Of a stretch of 48,678 bases of DNA, positions 41,359-48,678 are shown piece after piece. The number at the start of each line of letters is the position of its first letter. The first letter of the stretch is position 1. A program made the position numbers and the translations under genes. This stretch comes from Planctomycetia bacterium. GTDB taxonomy: Bacteria > Planctomycetota > MHYJ01 > WSZJ01. The notes beneath the pieces are model-generated. The model was given only the letters and a program-made list of their open reading frames with translations. It was not told the origin of the DNA and made no database searches. The stretch is taken from the NCBI GenBank assembly GCA_020849035.1, contig JADLHC010000194.1:1-48678 (forward strand), read 5' to 3'.

Positions 41359-42471
41359 ATGGATCCGAACGTCATCCTGAAGGCGGCGATCGAGCGCCAG
41401 GAAGTCTCGGCGATCGAAGCGCTGATGCTGATGCAGCAGGAGGACCAGGTCTTCAACGACATTTTCCAGGTCGCCAACGAGGTCAACCGCCGGACGAACC
41501 AGGGGATCGTGTCGTTCACGCACCGGACGCACGTCAACTACACGAACGTGTGCCGCGCGTCGAGCAAGCACTGCACGTACTTCCGCAAGAAGGGCGACAA
41601 GGAGGCGTTCACGCTCCAGCCGGAGGAGGTCGTCGCGAAGATCGCGGCGAGCCCCGCGAAGAACGACGTCGCGATCCAGGGCGCGCTGAACCCGGACCTG
41701 AGCATCGACTACTTCGTCCGGCTGGTGACCGCCGTCCGGGACGAATTCCCGCACGCGCACATCCACGGCTTCAGCCCGACCGAGATTTTCTTCGCCTCGA
41801 GGAGGGCCCGGGTCCCGGCTCGGGAGATCCTCGCGCAGCTCAAGGAGGCGGGGCTGGACTCGATGCCGGGGACCGGGGCGGACATCCTGAACGACAAGGT
41901 GCGCAAGAAGATCAGCCCGGACCGGATCCGGACGGCGGACTGGGTGGACGTGGTGAAGACGGCGCACCACATGGGGATCAAGACGACGGGGACGATCGTG
42001 GTGGGCCACGTGGAGAACGAGATCCACATCTGCGAGCACATCGAGATCCTGCGCAACATCCAGAAGGAGACGGGCGGGCTCGTGGAGTTCCAGATCATCC
42101 CGCACATCCCCGAGCCGGCGCCGGGCGCCGAGCCGCGGCCGCGGATGACGCAGCAGCAGCTCATGAAGCTGGTCGCAGTCTGCCGCGTGTTCTTCGGCAG
42201 CGTGATCCCGAACATCCAGTCGCCGTGGTCGCTGTACGGCCTGCAGGAGGCCGTGCAGACGCTGTCCGTCGGCGCGAACGACCTCGGCGGAACGCACTTC
42301 CCGCAGACCCCCTACTACCAGGGGAACACCCCGAAGTACACGGCGCCGGAGATCCTGGAGAAGGCGATCCTGAAGGCGCAGCGGCGGCCGCGGATGCGCG
42401 ATTCGGTCTACGGCGACGCGGTGACGAGGAAGGCGGCGAAGACGCGGCGTGTGGCGGTGGCTGCGAGGTAG
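41359..42471 (+). CDS. CofH/MqnE-like radical SAM homologue lacking the middle cluster cysteine
   Basis: A 370-residue protein that aligns by eye along its length with CofH/MqnC/MqnE radical SAM enzymes of F420 and futalosine-menaquinone synthesis: NYTNVC, then AIQGALNPDLS, HIHGFSPTEI, AGLDSMPGTGADIL, TAHHMGIKTTGTIVVGH, and the C-terminal IPNIQSPWS and GANDLGGTHFPQ. The CxxxCxxC cluster motif reads C65-R-A-S-S69-K-H-C72: the middle Cys is Ser (AGC at 41563-41565). The GG usually found in IQGGLNPDL is GA. It may be a catalytically altered paralogue, or a sequence error may be involved. A strong terminator follows. Confidence 0.85.
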   Translation: MDPNVILKAAIERQEVSAIEALMLMQQEDQVFNDIFQVANEVNRRTNQGIVSFTHRTHVNYTNVCRASSKHCTYFRKKGDKEAFTLQPEEVVAKIAASPAKNDVAIQGALNPDLSIDYFVRLVTAVRDEFPHAHIHGFSPTEIFFASRRARVPAREILAQLKEAGLDSMPGTGADILNDKVRKKISPDRIRTADWVDVVKTAHHMGIKTTGTIVVGHVENEIHICEHIEILRNIQKETGGLVEFQIIPHIPEPAPGAEPRPRMTQQQLMKLVAVCRVFFGSVIPNIQSPWSLYGLQEAVQTLSVGANDLGGTHFPQTPYYQGNTPKYTAPEILEKAILKAQRRPRMRDSVYGDAVTRKAAKTRRVAVAAR

Positions 42472-42495
42472 ATTCGCAGGACGGGTGGCATTCCG

Positions 42496-42524
42496 AGCCG
42501 GGGTCGCGAGACCCCGGCTTTTTT
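42496..42524 (+). terminator. Rho-independent terminator after the CofH-like gene
   Basis: A 10-bp GC-rich stem AGCCGGGGTC / GACCCCGGCT with a GCGA loop, followed by a T run. It lies 24 bases after the stop codon. Confidence 0.92.
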
Positions 42525-42536
42525 ATTGGCGTGAGC

Positions 42537-42676
42537 AGCGGTCAGCGGTCAGCGGTCAGGAACGGCACCTTGCCGACAGCTTCAGGCAAATCGGAGGTCG
42601 GAGCGTGGGACGGGTTCGTCTCTCCGCACCGCCACTTCTCCTGACTGCCGTTTCTGGCCGCTGGCCGCTGACCGCT
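42537..42676. repeat. Inverted repeat with tandem AGCGGTC units
   Basis: The left arm (42537-42567) is three AGCGGTC-type units followed by AGGAACGGCA. The right arm (42646-42676) is its reverse complement with three mismatches over 31 bases. The 78-base loop has no recognisable gene. The right arm ends just before the stop of the epimerase-like gene. The design matches the unrelated-sequence element at 16264-16433. Confidence 0.8.
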
Positions 42677-42679
42677 TCC

Positions 42680-43567
42680 CTACCCCACCGCCTCGCCCAC
42701 TCCCGCCGTCAGCGCCACCTCCGGCTTCCAGCCCAGCGCGTGCCGGATCCGCATCGTCTCCGCGAAAATGTGCCGCGGCTCCCCGCGCCGGTGCTCGCTC
42801 GTCGGCCGCACCTCGATCGAGGCGCCCTTCGCCATCGCCATCGCCGCCGCGACGACGGACAGGCGCGAGCCCTTGCCGGAGCCGACGTTGAAGATGTGCC
42901 CGGGGGCGCGGCTGTGGGTCAGGGCGAGCACGACGGCGCGCGCGGCGTCGCGGACGTGGACGAAGTCGCGGGTCTGGAGGCCGTCCTCGGGAAGCTGCGG
43001 CGAACAGCTGGCCTTGAGCGCGGCGGCGATCGTGGCGATCGCCCCGGCGGCGATGCCGGGGCCGTAGACGTCGAACATCCGGAGCGAGACGGCGCCGACG
43101 GAGCGCGAGCGGCCCCACGCGAGCACCATCTCCTCGCGCGCCAGCCGGAGCGCGGCGACGGGCGTCGCGGGCTGCACCGTCTCGTCCTCCCGCACCGCCG
43201 ACGGCGACAGCGGCCCCTCGCACCGCGGGCACCGCGGCTCCCACGGCGAAATCACGTCGTGCGGGCGGTTCTCCGGCCGCACGTGCCCGCAGGCCGTGCA
43301 CTCCGCCGGGCCCTCGCCGTATACGTCGCACCCCGTCGCCACCACCACCCGCTGCACCGACGCCGGCAGCCCGTCCAGCAGCGCCGCCGTCCGCCCGATC
43401 AGCGCCTCCGCCGCAGGCACCAGCGGCCCGTCCGCCGCGTCGTCCAGGATCGCCACCGCGTCCGCGCGCTCCGGCGCCGTCGCGACGTCGTTCCCCCCGG
43501 CGCGCACCGCCTCCGCGACCGCCCGCCCCAGCGGAAGCTCCGCCCCCGTGATCAGCACGCGCAGCAT
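42680..43567 (-). CDS. NAD-dependent epimerase-like protein (extended SDR) with inserted zinc ribbon, degenerate active site
   Basis: A 295-residue extended short-chain dehydrogenase homologue. VYGEG, LRMFDVYGPG, QTRDFVHVRDAARAV and HIFNVGSGKGSRLSV are typical of nucleotide-sugar epimerases. A zinc ribbon (CTACGH...CPRCEG) is inserted after VYGEG, an insertion known in some family members. The Rossmann loop reads TGAELPLG rather than TGGAGFIG, the catalytic Ser position falls in ATGCDV, and YxxxK is VAALR, so all key residues look changed. It is probably not an active epimerase. It follows moxR after 15 bases. Confidence 0.82.
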   Translation of the reverse strand: MLRVLITGAELPLGRAVAEAVRAGGNDVATAPERADAVAILDDAADGPLVPAAEALIGRTAALLDGLPASVQRVVVATGCDVYGEGPAECTACGHVRPENRPHDVISPWEPRCPRCEGPLSPSAVREDETVQPATPVAALRLAREEMVLAWGRSRSVGAVSLRMFDVYGPGIAAGAIATIAAALKASCSPQLPEDGLQTRDFVHVRDAARAVVLALTHSRAPGHIFNVGSGKGSRLSVVAAAMAMAKGASIEVRPTSEHRRGEPRHIFAETMRIRHALGWKPEVALTAGVGEAVG

Positions 43568-43582
43568 GCGAACCCCGCCGGC

Positions 43583-44599
<1,017 letters not shown>

Positions 44600-44703
44600 A
44601 CAGCCTCCCTGGTGACTGAAGGTGGCGCTAGACTACCACAGCAATTGGGTTACATCCGTCGAATGACGCTTCGAACGAGGTGCTCTGATCGCGGGAGGAC
44701 AAC

Positions 44704-45639
44704 ATGGGAATGGCTGAATGGCCGGACGGTGAGGAGTTCTATGCACGTGAGCAGTGGAGCGAGTTCATCAGTGCAGCAGAAACGAAGATCGCCGCGGGGT
44801 GGAGTGAACCCGCGCACTGGTGGACGATGCTTGCAAACGCATATCAGCGTCTGGGCCGGCGGGATGACGTCAAGCGGGCCCTCGAAACAGGTGTCCGCCG
44901 TCATCCAACGAAGGCTGTCTGTCACGCATTTCTCGGGACATACCTCGCCGAGGAAAGCGCGGGCAAGCCAGACCTACGAGAGCTAGCAATTCTGCATTGG
45001 CGCAAGGCCATTGAGCTTGAGCGAAGGGATGGGTTCAGCACATTCGACCATTATCAGAAGGAAATCGATCTCCTCTTGCGCATGGCCTCTGCTGATACCT
45101 ACCCACCAGTCCGAAGGTCAGTTCGGGACTACGTCGCGAAACTCAAGGATGCGGGGTTCTTCCGGGAATACACGGAGTCCGAGGTCCTGGCGCGGGCGCA
45201 GCGCGAATTCGGCGCAGATCTACTGCGCGCCAAGGGAGCCGACTTGGAGAGCTATGCCGAACTTGACCCAAGCCGGCACTTGAGCTGTGACTGGAGATTC
45301 TCTGCACTAGATCTGCTCCAGGAGGCTTCAAATCTCGTGGGGTCGCGCGTCCTCGGCTTCGAGAAGCGCTCCGAGGGCGAGCCTGCACCGGACGGAGTCA
45401 GGTCGGTCACATTCATGGCTGCAGGAGCGGAGCACACGATTCAGGGCGAAGCGGCTGACGACTTCCTCGCCGCACTGAACGAAATCCTCCGCAAAGTGGG
45501 GGTGGACAGTCGGATCTACAAGATGAGTCGATGCGAAGGGAGCGACGGCTACGAGTTCCTAGTACTCAACTCAGAGGAAGCCGCGGCGCTACAGCGCCAA
45601 CGACTGATTCGTATCTCCGCGCTTGTTCAGCGCCGGTAG
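44704..45639 (+). CDS. TPR-containing protein of unknown function in lower-GC DNA
   Basis: A 311-residue cytosolic protein. The first 110 residues form TPR-like helices (WWTMLANAYQRLGRRDDVKR, AVCHAFLGTYLAEESAG, ELAILHWRKAIELERR). A helical middle and a C-terminal alpha/beta part (TFMAAGAEHTIQGEAADDFL, DGYEFLVLNSEEAA) follow, resembling small immunity-type proteins but without a clear family match. GGAGG stands before the ATG. Codon use is visibly less GC-rich than in the flanking moxR and rpoN, suggesting recent acquisition. Confidence 0.7.
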   Translation: MGMAEWPDGEEFYAREQWSEFISAAETKIAAGWSEPAHWWTMLANAYQRLGRRDDVKRALETGVRRHPTKAVCHAFLGTYLAEESAGKPDLRELAILHWRKAIELERRDGFSTFDHYQKEIDLLLRMASADTYPPVRRSVRDYVAKLKDAGFFREYTESEVLARAQREFGADLLRAKGADLESYAELDPSRHLSCDWRFSALDLLQEASNLVGSRVLGFEKRSEGEPAPDGVRSVTFMAAGAEHTIQGEAADDFLAALNEILRKVGVDSRIYKMSRCEGSDGYEFLVLNSEEAAALQRQRLIRISALVQRR

Positions 45640-45663
45640 GTGCCGAACGCTTGGATGGGAAGG

Positions 45664-47349
45664 CTAGAACTGCTTCCTCTGCCTCGAGCTCGCGATCTTC
45701 AGCGCCTTGCGATACTTCGTCACCGTCCTTCGCGCGATGTCGAGCCCTTCGGCCTTCAGCTTGTCCACGATGTCGCCGTCGCTGAGCGGATTCGCCGTGT
45801 CCTCCCCTTCCACAAGCTCCTTGATGCGGCTCTGGACGCTGACGCGGCTCTGGCTCTCGCCCTCGGTGGATTCCGTCGCGCCGCTGAAGAAGAACTTCAT
45901 GGGGAAGATGCCGCGCGGGGTCTGGATGTACTTGTCGCTGATGGCGCGGCTGACCGTGGAGACGTGGAGGTGCAGCGCGTCGGCGATTTCCTGCATGCGC
46001 AGGGGCCTGAGGTGGTTGACGCCCTGGTCGAGGAAGTCCTTCTGGACCTTCACGAGCTCGCACGCGATGCGGTAGAGCGTCGCCTGCCGCTGCTCGATCG
46101 AGCTGATCAGCCGCTTCGCGCTCTCGATCTTGTTCCGCACCCACTCCTTCTCCTGCGGGTTCGTCCCGGCCTTCGCGAGCAGGTCGCGGTAGTAGGTCGA
46201 GACGCGGAGGCGCGGGATGTAGCCGTCCTCCATCTTGACCTCGTAGTCGCCCTCCAGCTCGTCCACGATCACGTCAGGCCGCACGTACGGGACCGACTCG
46301 CTCGTGTAGCTCGAGCCGGGGCGCGGGTTCATCGCCTTGATCTGGCCGACGATCTCCTTGATGTCCTCCAGGTCGCGCTCCGTCTCCTTCGCGATCTTCG
46401 GCAGCTTGTTCTGCGAAATGTCCTCGAGGTGCTTCTCGATCAGCGCCCGCTTCACCTCGTACTCGTCGTCCTCCCGGTCCAGCTGCAGCAGCAGGCACTC
46501 CTTCGTCGTCCGCGCCCCCACGCCGCGCGGCTCCAGCTGCTGGATCCGCCCCAGCGCCACGTACATGTCCTTCGACGTCGCCAGGTGCGGCGCCAGGATC
46601 TCCTCCAGCGGCGCCTTCAGGTTCAGCTTGTCGTCCATCCCGTTCAGAAGCGTCGCCTTCAGCTCCCGGTCCGCGTCGTCTTCCGCCAGGCCGCGCAGGA
46701 TCTGCTTCCGCACCGTCTTCCCCTCGAACATCGCCGGGTCCACCTGCCGCACGCTCTCGACGAATTCCTGCGCCTTCTGCCGCAGCTCCCGGTTCACCCC
46801 GTCCAGCAGCCCCTCCTCCACCACCTTCCCCGTCGCGTCCGTCAGCGACTCGAACGGCTGGATCACGTAGCCGTTGTCCTCGATGTTGTAGATCAGGTAC
46901 GCCCCGATCCGCCGCGTCTTCGCCGGCAGGTCCAGCGTCGCCCACTGCTCGAAAAGCCTCTCCTGCAGGCTCGACCCCCGCGCCGGCGTGTTCATCAGCG
47001 CTTCCATCTTCTTGTCCGCGCTCGCGTCGAAAGCGCTCCCGCGCGGCCGCGAGTCCCAGTCGTCCTCCCGCTGCCGCTCCAGCGCCTCCAGCACCTCCTG
47101 CGTCTTGTCCTTCGGCGCCTCCGGATCCTCCCCGGCGCCCAGCCCCGACGTCTGCTCGATCCCCTTCGCCTCCTGGTGCTCCTCCGGCTCGTCGTCGATC
47201 TCGAGCGTCGGGTTCTCTTCGATCTCGGCCTTGATGGTCTCCTGGAGTTCGAGAAGCGGAAGCTGCAGGATTTCGATCGACTGGATGATCTGCGGCGCAA
47301 GCTTCATCCGCTGCTCGAGCCGGTGCGACAGGTGCGCTTCCATCCTCAT
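45664..47349 (-). CDS. rpoN: RNA polymerase sigma-54 factor
   Basis: A 561-residue sigma-54. The N-terminal activator-interacting region is MKLAPQIIQSIEILQLPLLE with the usual Gln/Leu pattern. An acidic linker, the core-binding domain, and the helix-turn-helix (QEIADALHLHVSTVSRAISD, followed by YIQTPRGIFPMKFFFS) come next. The C-terminal RpoN box is ARRTVTKYRKALKI, which contacts the -24 element. Its ATG overlaps the recR stop (ATGA), an unusual partner. It implies that enhancer-dependent promoters operate in this organism, but I found no clear -24/-12 promoter in the window. Confidence 0.97.
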   Translation of the reverse strand: MRMEAHLSHRLEQRMKLAPQIIQSIEILQLPLLELQETIKAEIEENPTLEIDDEPEEHQEAKGIEQTSGLGAGEDPEAPKDKTQEVLEALERQREDDWDSRPRGSAFDASADKKMEALMNTPARGSSLQERLFEQWATLDLPAKTRRIGAYLIYNIEDNGYVIQPFESLTDATGKVVEEGLLDGVNRELRQKAQEFVESVRQVDPAMFEGKTVRKQILRGLAEDDADRELKATLLNGMDDKLNLKAPLEEILAPHLATSKDMYVALGRIQQLEPRGVGARTTKECLLLQLDREDDEYEVKRALIEKHLEDISQNKLPKIAKETERDLEDIKEIVGQIKAMNPRPGSSYTSESVPYVRPDVIVDELEGDYEVKMEDGYIPRLRVSTYYRDLLAKAGTNPQEKEWVRNKIESAKRLISSIEQRQATLYRIACELVKVQKDFLDQGVNHLRPLRMQEIADALHLHVSTVSRAISDKYIQTPRGIFPMKFFFSGATESTEGESQSRVSVQSRIKELVEGEDTANPLSDGDIVDKLKAEGLDIARRTVTKYRKALKIASSRQRKQF

Positions 47350-47972
47350 GGCTGTGCTCCTCCCTGGGCCAGGGCGCGCCGGCCGCCGATGGCGTCGGCC
47401 ACGACGGTGCGGGAAGCGTGCTGGAGGGTGCCGCCGCTGGGAAGGCCGCGGGCGATGCGGGTGACGGTGACGCCGCGGGACTCGAGCTGGTGCCGGACGT
47501 GGAGGGCGGTCCCGTCGCCCTCGAGGGTCGGGTTGGTGGCGAGGATGACCTCGCGGACGCCGTCGCGGGCGGCGCGTTCGACGAGGCGGGAGACGGTGAG
47601 GTGCTCGGGGCCGACGCCGTCGGCGGGGGCGATGCGGCCGGTGAGGACGTGGTAGAGGCCGCGGTAGGCGCCGGACTTTTCGATGGCCCAGAGGTCGGAC
47701 GGCTGTTCGACGACGCAGATGGTGGAGCGGTCGCGCGTGGCGTCGGAGCAGAGGGCGCAGGGATCCTGCTCGCTGACGTTGAAGCACTGGCTGCAGGCCT
47801 TGACGTTGGCGCGGACATCCTCGATGGCGCGGGCGAGGGAGAGGGCCTCCTCCTTCGGGACTCGCAGCAAATGGAGGGCGAGGCGCTCGGCCGACTTGTC
47901 TCCGATCCCCGGCAGCCTTGACAGCTCCGCCATGAGGCGCGAAAGGCTTGCGGATTGGAGGGTTGCGTTCAC
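47346..47972 (-). CDS. recR: Recombination protein RecR
   Basis: A 208-residue RecR, which forms a DNA clamp with RecO in the RecFOR pathway. The helix-hairpin-helix is SRLPGIGDKSAERLALHLL, the C4 zinc finger is CSQCFNVSEQDPCALC, and the Toprim domain has ICVVEQPSDLWAIEKS with EVILATNPTLEGDGTA. It lies ten bases after ybaB in the conserved dnaX-ybaB-recR order, and its stop overlaps the rpoN start. Confidence 0.97.
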   Translation of the reverse strand: MNATLQSASLSRLMAELSRLPGIGDKSAERLALHLLRVPKEEALSLARAIEDVRANVKACSQCFNVSEQDPCALCSDATRDRSTICVVEQPSDLWAIEKSGAYRGLYHVLTGRIAPADGVGPEHLTVSRLVERAARDGVREVILATNPTLEGDGTALHVRHQLESRGVTVTRIARGLPSGGTLQHASRTVVADAIGGRRALAQGGAQP

Positions 47973-47982
47973 GAGTGGGATT

Positions 47983-48312
47983 CTATCCGAAGAGGCCGGG
48001 AATTTGCATGGGTCCCGTGATCTTCTGCATCTCCGTCTCGTACATTTTTTGCGCCTTCTCCATCGCCTGGTTCACCGCCGCGATGATCAGGTCCTCCATC
48101 ATCGCGATGTCCGACGGGTCCACCGCCTTCGGGTCGATCTTGATCCCCACGATCTGCCGCGCGCCGTTCGCGTGCGCGACGACCAGCCCGCCCCCGGAGT
48201 TCCCCTCGACGATGCGCTCCTTCATCTCCTCCTGCGCCTTCGCCATCGAACGCTGCATGTCCTGCGCCTTCTTCATCAGGCCCTGCACGTCGAAGCCGCC
48301 GCCGCCTTTCAT
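47983..48312 (-). CDS. ybaB: YbaB/EbfC-family nucleoid-associated protein
   Basis: A 109-residue DNA-binding protein. QGLMKKAQDMQRSMAKAQEE is the helical start, and the central GLVVAHANGARQIVGIKIDP and C-terminal DLIIAAVNQAMEKAQKM are family signatures. It has an extra Gly-rich N-terminus. GGAGAT precedes the ATG. It is placed between dnaX and recR, as in many bacteria. Confidence 0.95.
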   Translation of the reverse strand: MKGGGGFDVQGLMKKAQDMQRSMAKAQEEMKERIVEGNSGGGLVVAHANGARQIVGIKIDPKAVDPSDIAMMEDLIIAAVNQAMEKAQKMYETEMQKITGPMQIPGLFG

Positions 48313-48399
48313 GGGAGATCTCCGTGAATCGTAGGTGAGAAGAGCCGGTATGAAACCACACGCCGGGCGCGGGACAGAAGAACTGTTGAGGAGCGCCGG

Positions 48400-48678
48400 C
48401 TACTTCTGCGGGTCTTCGACGTTCGTGACCCGCGCGTCGAACTTCTCCATCACGCGCCGGACGGCGGGGTCGAGCTCAATGTTTTTTTTTACAGGAGCCG
48501 GCGACGGCGCCGTCACCGCCCCGCCCCCGGCCCCCGGCGCCTCGATCTTCACAGGCACCCTCTTCCCCACCACCCGCTCCGCCGCCGCTTCAATCCGCGC
48601 ACGGTTCGCCTCGAGGAAATTGCGCAGCACCTCGGGGACCCGGACGGTCACTCCGCCCGGGCCGGCCTCGCCCTGCGC
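48400..48678 (-). CDS. dnaX: C-terminal end of DNA polymerase III subunit gamma/tau (partial)
   Basis: An open frame that enters from the right edge and stops at 48400. VPEVLRNFLEANRARIEAAAERVVGKRVPVKIE matches the tau C-terminal pattern (split: NFLEANRARIEAAAERVVGK, then RVPVKIE). The place before ybaB and recR supports dnaX strongly. A run of nine A residues on the coding strand (48482-48490) lies 28 codons before the end. Gaining one A would give Lys-His-stop at once, recalling dnaX slippage sites in other bacteria. Confidence 0.68.
   Translation of the reverse strand, partial: AQGEAGPGGVTVRVPEVLRNFLEANRARIEAAAERVVGKRVPVKIEAPGAGGGAVTAPSPAPVKKNIELDPAVRRVMEKFDARVTNVEDPQK

Overview
The window is a dense, very GC-rich (about 70% by eye) bacterial chromosome segment with no rRNA, tRNA, CRISPR array or insertion sequence that I could recognise. 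No stretch longer than about 260 bases lacks a gene or a recognisable element. Several features point to Planctomycetota or a relative in the PVC group, at moderate confidence only: a PilM-PilN fusion resembling the Akkermansia Amuc_1101/Amuc_1100 pilus-like locus, two multi-domain Ser/Thr kinases (one with DWG in place of DFG and a fused sulfatase-modifying-factor domain), a DUF1570-like HExxH lipoprotein-type protein, a short zinc-ribbon protein with WxxxHPxY repeats, and many secreted proteins of unknown function.

Layout. 1-3882 (minus): an inner-membrane pilus/secretion assembly operon (PilM-PilN fusion, PilO-like protein, fn3-containing PilP-position protein, cut by the window edge) behind a good sigma-70 promoter. 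4056-6057 (minus): nrnA, a small membrane protein and a family 4 uracil-DNA glycosylase, coupled through GTGA overlaps. 6143-9211 (plus): an arrestin-like protein and a Ser/Thr kinase with a periplasmic CsgG/TolB-like domain. 9208-12650 (minus): five exported or coiled-coil proteins of unknown function. 12711-17172 (minus): recO, ndk, a membrane protein, a truncated NFACT protein, a zinc-ribbon protein and an amidohydrolase. 17246-20458 (plus): a D-2-hydroxyacid dehydrogenase, a ComEA-like HhH protein, a diguanylate cyclase and an unknown lower-GC gene. 20471-20933 (minus): hicBA toxin-antitoxin. 21021-28193: membrane, HExxH and lipoprotein genes, ending in a large kinase-FGE fusion. 28235-32331 (plus): a cation/proton antiporter with a short leader ORF, then uvrB. 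32344-34497 (minus): ECF sigma factor, zinc anti-sigma factor and a coiled-coil protein. 34578-37430: exported proteins, including a PA2778-type cysteine peptidase and two PA2779-type small proteins. 37579-42471: polA (degenerate proofreading site), a PHP phosphoesterase and a CofH-like radical SAM protein lacking the middle cluster cysteine. 42680-44599 (minus): a degenerate SDR epimerase homologue and a MoxR ATPase. 44704-45639 (plus): a lower-GC TPR protein. 45664-48678 (minus): dnaX (3' end), ybaB, recR and rpoN.

Two themes cross the region. First, many adjacent genes are translationally coupled (GTGA, ATGA or TAATG overlaps). Second, at least nine genes have a -10-like hexamer 6-7 bases before the start codon and no Shine-Dalgarno, which suggests leaderless transcripts; it also resolves the starts of recO and uvrB. 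DNA repair and replication functions are heavily represented (udg, recO, uvrB, polA, dnaX, recR), interleaved with envelope and signalling genes.
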